From: Floccularia luteovirens
Taxonomy: Eukaryota; Basidiomycota; Agaricomycetes; Agaricales; Squamanitaceae
Reading direction: 5' to 3'
DNA length: 64,000 nucleotides
Assembly: GCA_009739215.1 (NCBI GenBank)
Contig: VSJF01000002.1
Location: forward strand, 1,550,001-1,614,000
Shown: positions 33,080-44,081 of the stretch, piece by piece
Numbering within the stretch: position 1 is the first letter of the stretch
How the letters are laid out: every line of letters begins with the position of its first letter
Made by a program: the position numbers and the translations under genes
The notes under the pieces: model-generated
The model's database searches: none
What the model was told of the DNA's origin: nothing
What the model saw: the letters and a program-made list of their open reading frames with translations, nothing else

Positions 33080-34652
33080 TCATGCTAGTTGTGTTGTACT
33101 AGTCCTTGTACTTGTCGTTGTGCCTTTTGCATGACCTTCGCATAGATTTGAGGTTTTTTCTGCGGAATTAACCTCTATATCGTCATGACCGTACTTCTCT
33201 TTCTCTGGCATTACGTATAACCTCAATGAAAACAATGACCGTACAGCTATAGATATCCATAGCAGCAGGGTTGCGACCGCGTATATTGCACCAAGTACGC
33301 GGAAAAAGCGCGAGTCAAGGGCGTTCGATAGCTGTATCGTAAGATTTGCATAAACACCCTAGAAAAAAGATAAGATCAATAAAAATGTAAACCAAAGGTT
33401 AGCATGATTTACGAACGTTTGGGAAGACAAGCCCCCAGAAACTGAGTCTAAATGGTACGGGTTCCTTTCGAAATACTTCGATGAATCCCAAAAAAGCGAA
33501 TATTATCCACGTTGTTGACATCATCCACAAAAGAAACGAGATGCATGTACATATAACATCCACAATATCTCCAGTTGTGTTGGACATCAAGAAGGCAGAA
33601 TTGGATTTGTATGGCAAAATGGTGCGAAGATTCTGGCCAATAACAAGGATACCGAAACCTGATTGTGCCATAGGTCCAAGAGGCAGGAAGGCAGAGAGGA
33701 TGGAAGGACCGGTGGGCAAGCCATAGACAATAAGTCGTAGAAAATATACAGTAAGTATCATGAGTGACAAACTTAGCCCCGCAGTTACAAGAAAGATTGC
33801 GAAGCCCACAGTGACCAGTGCTTGGAGAGAAGAAATTTCTTCCAATGCTCGAGCCAAAATTGCGCCGGATGACGAGGCGACGATCAGAGTCACAATAGGT
33901 AGTAACCAAGAAGGACTCATCCTGTCTAGTGCATGCTTCTGTCTCGTTCCCCTGGGATTGAATAGATTAGATCAATGTATTTCCCGAGAAAATGAGTGGC
34001 TCACATCCAATGAACACCACCCCAACAGCAAAGGATAGAAATGGCAATATCGAGCCACCAGACACCCCAGAGAAAGTATAAAAAGCCTCTGCCTCCAACG
34101 TGAAAATGTTTATAAATAACGTCAACGCCGACGTTTATCAGTGTTGTTATTCCCATAGGGAAGCAGCCCCAGTTTAAACTGGACACAGGGTCATAAAGCA
34201 TAGCAGTCCATGATCCACGAAAGGAACGATAGCGTATAATGAGTAGAACAGTGAAGATGAGGAATAGAGTGAGGTTGAGGAAAAAGAAGATGAGGCTAAA
34301 GATCATCATTGGCAGAGACTGTCGGCCATATGGGAACGTGTAAAACAGGATGCTAACCGCTCCTGTCCCTGAACCGAAAGAAAAAAATTTTAGTGAAAAG
34401 TAGTTGTACCCACGTTTGACCAAGTGAAAAGTGAGAAGTGTAGCGGACAGAAAAGCCTGATCATACGCACGAAACGCAATACGTTCATAAACCTTACTGC
34501 CATTGTGCCACACACGAGAAAAGATAGGTGACTTACCCATTATCACTGCGAACAAGGTCGGCGAAGCCTCCCTGAAGAGATGACATGAGCTGGAAGAGAA
34601 AATTTTCAACGAGTATTAAAATATTCAAGACCGACCTAGAGAGGTGTTTCAT
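33080..34652 (-). CDS. TDT/SLAC1-family transporter (SSU1-type sulfite efflux or C4-dicarboxylate)
   Basis: This multi-pass membrane protein belongs to the tellurite-resistance/dicarboxylate transporter (TDT) family, which in fungi includes the sulfite pump SSU1 and malate permease MAE1. The start at 34652 and two short 5' exons give MKHLSSSCHLFREASPTLFA, then VIMGTGAVSILFYTFPYGRQ. Later blocks are RGSWTAMLYDPVSSLNWGCF, PMGITTLINVGVDVIYKHF, WGVWWLDIAISILCCWG, SPSWLLPIVTLIVASSSGAI, LPLGPMAQSGFGILVIGQN and FWGLVFPN. The last exon ends with a hydrophilic Thr/Ser-rich tail, TGA at 33080. About ten hydrophobic segments are present. All exons stay in frame, so this is the intact copy. PLGPMAQSGFG resembles SSU1-like proteins more than MAE1, but substrate cannot be fixed from sequence alone. 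Confidence 0.85.
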
Positions 34653-35068
34653 GATTTCGAAAAATGATACGGCGAGCAAAAGTATACGTGCAAGTTTATG
34701 TATGGGAGAAAAGCGGTAAAGACAGACGTAACAAGGAGATAATAAGGAGAAAACCGAGTCATGTGTCGAGGTGGTAAGAATTTAACAAGCATTGGTCATT
34801 GAATTAAGGCAATCTTAGAATAGTAACACGGTGACACGGAGCACCTGTGGATCAGGGTAAGTCTCTTTTAGTATATATCATAACACGTGATCTAAAACAC
34901 AGATGTCCAAGTTTCATCAGGCTTGTCTCTGGTCCTCTGCAGTAGGTCAGTCCAGCCGCTGCGCTCGCTACTACCACCACATATACCCCTAATTGCTCTT
35001 ATATGCCCCAGCCCCTGTATCCTATGCGTATATTCACTTTCCTTTCATTTCAGTCATCAGCGACGACC
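34653..35068. other. Divergent promoter region, transporter (-) / conserved hypothetical (+)
   Basis: The flanking genes point apart. An in-frame ATG at 35003 extends the plus-strand frame by 22 codons; the ATG at 35069 (accatgg) has the better context. No other feature seen. Confidence 0.45.
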
Positions 35069-36681
35069 ATGGATATCTCCAAACTGTCCGCCGACCCGGG
35101 TGTGCAGAATCAACCCAATGTCCACGATTTAAATTTGAAATACATTTCACCCTCCACTCTGCAACCTAATGACTCTCGGCTTAATTCCCTTACTTCCGAC
35201 TCACACGTTTCCGTCCAGTCGTTGAAGCGGTTGTTCTCGATCAATAGTTTCGCTTTCTTTCGGAGTCGAGATGGCCATAAGCGACGTGTCTCAGCAAAAG
35301 AGAATGCATACAAGGCTAGCCGAAATGTTGGAATGTATCCAATCAAGTCATCCAACTCGGATAAGAGTGCAATCAAGTCTGCGTTGATCCTTCGCTCGCT
35401 CATTACGGGGTCCACCAATCCCGCCGTCCCCGTGGTGAGGCGTGCTAATGCAAAGCCTCATTTCGTAGTTGAAAAGGTTAAATCCCAACTCACCCAGCCC
35501 AAGTCCGCCAACAAGGTCATTGCTCAGCTGCGCAAGCTTCCTGCTTCTGAAACAGATCCAGTCCATCCTGTTTCCCATGGTCCTATTCATGCAGTTTGCC
35601 TAGCTCATTCGGATGTGGAAGAAGATTACCTTCACTTTGCAAAGCTCGGCCAGGCCCTGAGTGCCCAGGAACGTGCTGTGGCATCAACAAGTGTAAAGTT
35701 ACAAGGTGTATTGACCGCTCCGATTGACCAGCTGGCAAGCATGATCAGGGAAATGCACATCATAGACTTGATAAGAGAACCTACTCTTGGCATTGGACAA
35801 CCCGGCGATGGTGCAGGCTTGCTCGCTGGGGCAGTCCCTACCCCAGAGACAGTCCTCGAGGGTATAAGGCAAATAACCCCGGAGCTGATGGCATTGGGCT
35901 TTGCCACGGGCAGAGCAGTTCTTCCAGACCACTCTGGTTTGCTTTCTAACCTTCATTTGTCTGTCATCTTTTTTCACTCATTCACTAGGAGTGTATCCTC
36001 CTACTGATCGGATGTCTGTTTTGACTTGTAAGTTTTAATTATGATATTTTCCTGCACAGTTGAGTTTATGCTACTAGATTGGTGGGGACTTGAACTACTT
36101 TTACCACCACCGTCCCTACATTATCTGAGCGTACGTATATTCTGTACATCCTTCGGAGTTGAAGCAAGCCAATGCCTGTTTTGATAGAACGCACAATCCA
36201 TTACGGGGGCAGTAGTTAATTTCCTGACTGCCCTTTCTTTAATAAACAACGGGGTCCGCGAGATCTTGCCATTCATTCGCTATATTGCACAGTTTATCGA
36301 TTTCGAGTTCAACAACATCAAGAGGCAAGATCAGGGCAAAGGCGTGGTATGTGCTGCCACATGGTGAGGACCTCTATTTGATCGGAACGTTGTATCTGTA
36401 TCTTGAATAATTGAATCTATTTTATTAGGATTATGCCAGCAGCATTGGTAGAGAATTTCTCTACAATTCGGAATCTATATATTAACCATATACATTAGGT
36501 ACCGCGTCCTTGGGATTTCCCTACAAAGCCAGATATTGAGAAGATTCCCATTACATTGCCTATCAAAAACGGCACAAAGATAGCACCCCTTACCCCAAGC
36601 AAAGATTCTCCTCCAAAGCTGGTTGAACCCGGATCCATATCCCTTCCTGAACCTCCAGTCAATCAAATTTCCGTCTCTTAG
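35069..36681 (+). CDS. Conserved basidiomycete hypothetical protein
   Basis: Seven exons encode a roughly 450-residue protein. It begins MDISKLSADPGVQNQPNVHD. The first exon (to about 35937) encodes a basic, Ser-rich part followed by helical segments (EEDYLHFAKLGQALSAQERA, LQGVLTAPIDQLASMIREMH, VLEGIRQITPELMALGFATG). Spliced exons then give GVYPPTDRMSVLTYWWGLEL, LLPPPSLHYLS, AQSITGAVVNFLTALSLINN, GVREILPFIRYIAQFIDFEF, VVCAATWIMPAALVPRPWDF, and a Pro-rich tail ending NQISVS, TAG at 36681. The VPRPWDF and GVREILPFIRYI blocks look strongly conserved. I recall similar uncharacterised proteins in mushrooms but know no function. The INNGVREILPF segment is a moderately hydrophobic helix, not a clear TM anchor. 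Confidence 0.75.
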
Positions 36682-37015
36682 TTAGCATGGTTTTCTTCTA
36701 CCCTCATGATTGGACCTATATGAAATCTTTGCCAAACGCATTTCTTTTGTTCCATTAAATCAGCCCCGTACTGGATGTTTTTCACGACTATTACGACTGT
36801 TACGACTTGTCTTCACGTTAGAATTGCATAAACTTCACAATGTTAAGTTCGATATGTATTGTCCACCTTTGAACCGAGTGATTATCATACACGTCATGGA
36901 TGCCCAACTGAGCCATGATCACTCCAAAGTACAGCTTGACATATATACAGCATATTCATAAAATATTTGTGCGTCCACCACATGAAAGATCATCGTTTGT
37001 AGTCCCGAATGGGCC
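36682..37015. other. Convergent intergenic region
   Basis: 3' flanks of the conserved hypothetical gene and the inhibitor gene. An 83-codon frame at 36710-36961 has no family resemblance and is taken as chance. Confidence 0.45.
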
Positions 37016-37427
37016 TTACTGGGTGGTCACCACACCATCGCGTTCTGGTGATCGAAGATTAATACTTGGCAGAGAGCTTATCTGATCATGAGGAGTGGAC
37101 GTACCGATGTAGTCGATGATGCCCCCCTGAAGCTGAAGAGTCTGGAACGATTGAAGACTGTGATCTGTCAACTTAGCAGCAAATCCCTGAACATATACAT
37201 GCATCGGTTTAAGCAGGACATGATTGAACAGGAGCTTGGACTGACATTGAGGACGCTATCGTAGCGGTGAGTAACTTCACCACCTATTTCGTGATCAATA
37301 TCCCAAGACTAGGTAACATCTATGAGTAAACTTCACCATTATTGTTTACTTCATCCACATATTTACTAATTTGTTCAGGCGTAACACCGTCTTTGAAAAC
37401 GACAATATATCCTGAGTGAACAGACAT
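37016..37427 (-). CDS. Small I9-type (subtilisin propeptide-like) protease inhibitor
   Basis: Four exons encode about 80 residues. The product begins MSVHSGYIVVFKDGVTPEQI (ATG at 37427), continues SKYVDEVNN and GGEVTHRYDSVLN, then GFAAKLTDHSLQSFQTLQ, GGIIDYIERDGVVTTQ, with TAA at 37016. This is a complete inhibitor I9 fold with the core F...L(T)..SL..FQ.L....I(D).IE.DGVVTTQ, very like the free-standing Pleurotus proteinase A inhibitor. No protease domain follows and there is no signal peptide. It is therefore a stand-alone cytosolic or vacuolar inhibitor or chaperone of subtilisin-type proteases. The target is inferred from the family. Confidence 0.85.
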
Positions 37428-38267
37428 GAGACAATTGGACGCGTTGAGTAGATACGAAATGAGACGAACTGTCGGACATTCTGTACTTAGCTTGTGGGTT
37501 GTTGCAGGAGGATAGGTACTTTCTGATGATGGGGGGTGGAGGTTTGTATTTGAAAGCTTGATGCAGGAGCATCCGCCTTATAAAATCCGGCTTCGACTGT
37601 GCGCGCAGTGCAAGTCCCGATCCGGTTGGTGCCCCAATTTCAATTCTCCGTTGATTTTTCCATTTCCCTTTTCCACAAGCTCTACAGATTTAAATTTGTG
37701 TTATGGTAGGTCAAGCTATCAGTGTTTTGGTTAGTCTACATGTCCTCTTCACTTTCTGTTGTTAAAGGGAGTCAGTACAAGTACTTGGCAATACTGCACA
37801 ATATCATGGAGCATCGGGGCTATTATGTCATAATAGCCTTAAATAGGACAGTTAGGGTAAAATGCTTGGGTTTGTTTTCCTGAAACTCTTAAGTTACTCT
37901 ATGGTGTTTCGTATAGGTTTCGGAATTCGATAAGATACGGTTACTACTAGTATCTAAATATTATGTACATACAAATGAAAAAATAATTATTCGCGTTCAG
38001 TGCATGCCAAAACATACTTACTAGACTTGGCCAAACCTCCACGTTTCAACGATGGTGTCTGCCCTTGTCTGTCTTCAAACAGTGTGGAAGTGCATCTAGC
38101 CGGCCCGAACAATTGAGTTCCCTAAATCAGGGTCGGCGACATTCGCTTCGGTAGCGACTCCGTAAGTATGTAGTCTGACTCAGCTGGCAGTTTGAATCTT
38201 GCTGTCGACAGGCCAGTGTGAATTCCTGAAAAATACTACTTCTATCACCACTTCTCTGTCGTTGTGC
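37428..38267. other. Divergent intergenic region, I9 inhibitor (-) / MAG1 (+)
   Basis: About 840 bases hold two promoters. A ttataaaa sequence lies near 37577. The 66-codon minus frame at 37375-37572 overlaps the inhibitor start and has no family resemblance. No RNA gene or repeat recognised. Confidence 0.45.
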
Positions 38268-38276
38268 ATGCTAGTA

Positions 38277-40102
38277 ATGCGAGTGACACGCTCAGCTCTT
38301 CGTAGTGCCAGTGCCACCGGGGCTGTTGCAGATATTTCATCTGTGATAAATGCTGAGACAGCAACACAAGCAACGTCAGAAAATACCCACAAACGCAAAT
38401 CGAACGCAACAGCAAGAGCTAGCTCCAAGCGCGCAAAAAATGCAGAGACACAAGCCTCAAACACAAACGAGAGAACTGAAAATGGACTTGCTGCCCCTCA
38501 GATTCCTCAACAATCAAATACGACAAACACTGCCCTGCTTCTGCCGGCTGTACTGACATTTTCTTTCGAGGACGCTAAACAACATCTCATCAATGTAGAC
38601 CACCGATTTGCAGACCTCTTCAGCAAAATGCAATGCAAACCATTCCAGCAGTTGGAGCATGTGCACCCTTTTCGGTATGTATAAAATTTAGGTTAACTGC
38701 CTCAAGGAGCTGATTGTCTTCATTTTGACATCCGGTGTTCAGCGCATTAGTGACCTCGATACTGTGAGGAAACGTTATTACCAAGTGACTTCACAGTTCT
38801 GACATTAAAATCTCTGGATGAAGGGGACAGCAAATATCATGGATGGCCGCGCAGTCTATTAATCATAAGTTTGTGCGGCTTTATGACCCCTCGATGCCTG
38901 AGAAACCTACAAATTATTCGTCAGTATATTGTTTTTGTGCTCTTTTTGTCTCACTAAATCTGTATCGTAAGGGCAAGATCACCAACTTCTTTCTTTCCCA
39001 CCCCAGATCAAGTCGCAAAAACAGACGTTGCTACACTAAGAACTGCTGGGTTGAGCGCCCGGAAAGCTGAATATGGTATTTTTCTGAGTATATCTGTTCC
39101 ATGTTTGGTAATAAACATGATGAGTCCAGTGCAAGACCTTGCGAGTAGATTTGCAGATGGTAGACTATCTACAGAAAAGCTTATGAATGCCAATGATGAG
39201 GAACTGGCTCGGATGCTAATCGAAGTGAAGGGCATAGGACGGGTAAGAATGGCATATTCACATTCTCATATACATGTCTAATTATACAATTATTAGTGGA
39301 CAGGTGCACTTTTATTTGCTCCCAATTGCTGACAACAGGAACCTAATTTATGTTCCCAGTTGACATGTTCGCCATCTTCTCTTTGAGGCGACCCGATATC
39401 CTTCCAGTTGGTGAGATCCATTTATTTTTACACTTCGTAATATCTCGGAACACATTGGTCTGAAAGTTAAGTTCGAACAGGTGATTTAGGAGTACAGCGC
39501 GGGCTAGTCCGCTGGTTCTTGTCCCTACACTCTCCGACTCATTCCTACAGCATCTCCCCAGAGAAGATCAAGGGGGAAACAAGTGCTAAAAAAGGCAAAG
39601 TAACATCTGTCTCACGTGAAAACGAGGATTCGCTCCTCACAAACGAAGATGTAGAAGCAGACCCTGTTACCGACTTAGCTGCTGGCACTGGAAGGGGAAA
39701 ATTAGATACACCAGATGAGTCTGGTGCGAGTGTTGAGGGAGTCGCCACCCTACCTCCACCGTTTACGCCGTCAATCAGGAATACACTAGAAAAGCCCGCA
39801 GTTGACGTAGGAAAAGAGCCAACGCCGCTGCCGGAGGGACTAAGTGTGAACATTCTAAAGAGTAGGTTGGCTGGGAAGAACAAGATAAAGTGAGTGCCAA
39901 GCTATTCACTGCAAACAAAACCTAATTAGAACAGAGGCGCATTTTTAACTCCCAAAGAGATGAGCGATCTTACTGAGGAGTGGAAGCCATTTAGAAGCCT
40001 CGGTGTGTATTGCAAATTCAATGCTGTGGATGTATTTTTATTATAATTGTAGGAGTGTACTATATGTGGTCGTTAGCTGAAGGAGAGCAGGATGAATTAT
40101 AA
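38277..40102 (+). CDS. MAG1: DNA-3-methyladenine glycosylase (AlkA/Mag1 type)
   Basis: This nuclear base-excision repair enzyme removes alkylated purines. The start MRVTRSALRSASATG is at 38277 (an in-frame ATG at 38268 is possible). A basic NLS-like stretch (NTHKRKSNATARASSKRAK) precedes the HhH-GPD domain. Its blocks are FSFEDAKQHLINVDHRFADL, FRALVTSILGQQISWMAAQS, DVATLRTAGLSARKAEYVQD, LASRFADGRLS, and the helix-hairpin-helix ARMLIEVKGIGRWTVDMFAI. This is followed by RRPDILPVGDLGVQRGLVRW, where the catalytic Asp is in PVGDLG. A ~140-residue disordered insert rich in Glu, Thr and Pro sits before the last helix (WKPFRSLGVYYMWSLAEGEQ). TAA at 40100-40102. Introns interrupt SILG|QQIS and GIGR|WTVD. 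Confidence 0.9.
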
Positions 40103-40367
40103 ATTAGGTAATCAATTGGGAGATAATTAATAAATTGTCAGCTGCTTGTTCCGTTCTTCGTTCCGTGCGTGCACATATCTGTTCAACGGCTCTCCTTGTT
40201 TCTTTATCTTCGGGCGTTGTCTCATCTTCTCCCTTTCTCCCCGTTTCTTGTATCCCCCTATCAACTGTTCACCGTGTTTCGCGTTGTTCCCATCTCACAG
40301 CCCCCCTTTATGCATCGCCTGTGACCTATAGATATACATTCCACTTTATCTTTACCTTGCATCCTCA
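40103..40367. promoter_or_regulatory. Promoter/leader region of the kinase gene
   Basis: 265 bases between co-directional genes. The half nearest the kinase ATG is C/T-rich (40190-40270), as is common in basidiomycete leaders. No discrete site called. Confidence 0.35.
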
Positions 40368-42175
40368 ATGCCACATCGTGACACTCGCTCTTCCTCATCT
40401 TTGACTCCATTGATGACCTCCCTTTCAACATTATCGTCAACCCACCATCCTCCACTGAGTAAGCCCTGCTCTTCACAAGGATCATCAGGCCCCTGCAGTT
40501 CTCCAAAAGAGAGGGATGAAGCCAGAACGCTCCATAGGCAACATTCACCCAATGCCATGAAATGTAGCATATATAGCGACGATAACGATGCCGACCAGAC
40601 TCTTTACTATGGTTCTGAAGACGACTCCACAAAATGCGTAACTTCTGGAGGTTGTTCACAACTTCCCGACATCCTTAGGAAATCCCCCATCATTCGTAAG
40701 GCGTGTAAGCCAGAAAAGGTTTATCCTGCTTTTCCCAGTACCTCACACATCGATATCAACTTTCACATGAAAATGCGCGGGACCTCGTCTAATTCAGAAA
40801 GCCAATCTGATGAAACAGACACCCCATATTTTACGATTCAACATTCCAAAGAAACGCCTTTTGAGACATATAATCATTCCTCAACGCATCACGCATCCGA
40901 ACTATCTCCGGTCGTTTCCACAACTTGTAATCTCAAAGCATATCTACACTCCCACAAGTTTCCTCGCCACCACTCTCTTAACCCACATTTCGTAAGCAAC
41001 TATAAATTGAGAGACGAACTTGGCTCGGGTGGATACGGATTCGTTATGACGGCGCGCCATCGCACCGAGGGCCACGAAGTTGCTGTCAAATTTATCATCA
41101 AAGACAAGGTTCCAGAATATGCATGGACGGAAGATGAAGCCTTCGGCAAGCTACCAACAGAGGTGGTATTGCTGTGTTTCATTCAGCATAAAAATATTGT
41201 CAAATGCCTTGACCTGTATGAGGATTCATTGTATTTCTACCTGGTATGTGTTGGATTTCTCGTAGAGACCAACCGATTTATATTCGTTTAGGTGCAAGAA
41301 TTGCACGGCTCACCTTGGCAAAAACCCGAAAAGATATCCTTGCGGCAGTCGGAAACCGAGAATAGTTTGAATGCAAAAACCGGTACTTCCATACCCGCTT
41401 TATCACCTTCGCTATCGCTTCATTCACTCGACATCCCTGGTCCTACGACACCTCCTCAGATGCTTATAGCACTTGACGAAGTCGTGGCGAAAGAAACGTC
41501 AGGTATACCGTCAAGTGATTCTTTGTTGGTAGATATCGCACGGCCAGAGATAACAAGACGGCCATCTCATGATTTGTTTGAATGCATTGAGCAGTCCGAA
41601 CACAAACGCTTGTTAGAAGATCAGGCACGTTATGTATTCCGCCAAGTGGTAGAAGCCGTACTCTATCTGGACAGCTTAGGTGTAACTCATCGCGACATAA
41701 AAGACGAGAACCTTGTAATTGACAAAAATCTCAAGGCATGTCAACTTGGAAACAGCTGATTTCTTATATTAACCATAGACTTCGTCAGGTCAAGTTGATT
41801 GATTTTGGTAGCGCAATCGTGATCGATCCGCAAGAACCTCAGCCCTTCTATAACCTTTTCTATGGAACCGCTGCATACGCCTCTTCGGAGATTTTGTTAA
41901 AGAAGAGTTATCAAGCTCCTCCTGCTGAGATTTGGACGTTGGGCGTTCTGCTGTCGTATCTTTTGACTGGAGCGTCACCTTTTCCTTCAGCTCGACATGC
42001 TGCTGACGGCCGGATACATCTCTCCGAGGCCGCAGCATCGACACTATCTGCGGCAGTATTAGATCTAATGAGGAAGTGCCTGGATCCGAATCCTTCGACG
42101 CGAGCAACTATTCGACAAGTTAGGGATCATCCTTGGCTGCTGGACAGCAAGGACATTCGTGATGTGACAATATAG
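40368..42175 (+). CDS. PAS-kinase-like Ser/Thr protein kinase (no PAS domain visible)
   Basis: Three exons encode a ~570-residue kinase. Start MPHRDTRSSSSLTPLMTS at 40368; the first ~205 residues are Ser/Thr-rich and disordered. The kinase domain has YKLRDELGSGGYGFVMTARH (Gly loop), HEVAVKFIIKDKVP (ATP Lys), VTHRDIKDENLVIDKNL (HRD loop), VKLIDFGSAIVIDP (DFG) and FYGTAAYASSEILLKKSYQA, PPAEIWTLGVLLSYLLTG (APE-like and subdomain IX). It ends HPWLLDSKDIRDVTI at 42175. The GSA after DFG and YFGT/YASSEIL-type activation segment resemble PAS kinase/PSK proteins. An unusual ~85-residue Ser/Pro-rich insert sits between the hinge (VQELHGSPWQ) and helix E (DQARYVFRQVVEAVLYLDSL). All catalytic residues are intact. 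Family is firm; sub-family is a judgement. Confidence 0.85.
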
Positions 42176-42594
42176 TTCCGTTCTCTATCGCATATTCCTT
42201 TCATTGTGCCATAAGGCAACCACGAGAACATCGGACCAATTTTCGTTCTGTCATATCCTCTAGTAACCATGTTTTGTATTTCCAGACCGATGATTGTATA
42301 AATAATGTATATTTATGTAGTTTTATATGCATAAGGATGTATATTACGTAATTACACGAAGCAACGTGTCGTTTCCTGGGGAAATAGGTCTCTAACTTTA
42401 AGAAATATCTCTACCTAGATTTTCCATAGAAATATTTCTCAACAATGTATGGAAATAAATGAAACCTGTTTTCCTGGGAATAAGAAAACCTTCCCACCGT
42501 CAGATTGCTGAGACATCACATGATTAGCCGGGTTGGTCCATTTTCGACTCAGTAGTGACCAATTGCTACCACCGTTGTGCGGTTTTCAATTTCA
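42176..42594. other. Intergenic region before the complex I PSST gene
   Basis: 3' flank of the kinase gene (AT-rich 42290-42450) and the promoter of the next gene. No gene seen. Confidence 0.45.
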
Positions 42595-43668
<1,074 letters not shown>

Positions 43669-44081
43669 ATTGTGGGTGTAGTTTACTTTAGTATAGAAAT
43701 GCATGCAAAGTAGACAGGGAACCGTACAAGAAGTGAGATTAATGGGAAAATAGATTCCGTTGATGGTTAGAATTGGAAATGTTAAACCGGAGACAACTCG
43801 CCATGTTATTGGTTGCTCCAGCGTCTCACATCCTTCTCCCTGTCTCTTACCCTTGCCTCCCACCAACCCTGTAGTCCACTGTTCAACCAATATCGTTCTC
43901 AACGTCGCTGGCGTTAGAGACCCCGTTGCAGTAACTAAGCACCCCTTGAGTTGTCACATACAGCAAAACACATTGGGCGTAATCACAGGACCTTTGTCGC
44001 ACCCCTGTTACCTGTCTGCTGTCTGACATTTGCTTCTCAACCACAAACCATACTGCCTTTCATTTCATTTTTTCTAGTACA
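43669..44081. other. Intergenic region
   Basis: 3' flank of the complex I gene and promoter of the next. The part at 43810-44080 is C/T-rich, as in a leader. Minus-strand frame 43351-43902 runs antisense to coding sequence and is not counted. Confidence 0.4.

Larger units (their letters stand above)
31158..34505. repeat. Tandem duplication, right unit (truncated LSB6 copy + transporter)
   Basis: Second copy of the 27508-31123 unit, in the same orientation. About 35 bases (31123-31158) at the junction match neither parent. At its left end the LSB6 copy starts in mid-exon; its right end is inside the intact transporter gene. The exon encoding the LSB6 N-terminus (28700-28838 in the left unit) is absent here after about 32300. 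Confidence 0.9.

Noticed and set aside
37600..37640. Possible tRNA 3' half (gatccggttggtgcccca-like)
   Set aside because: No T-loop ggttcra core and no matching acceptor stem or anticodon arm nearby.
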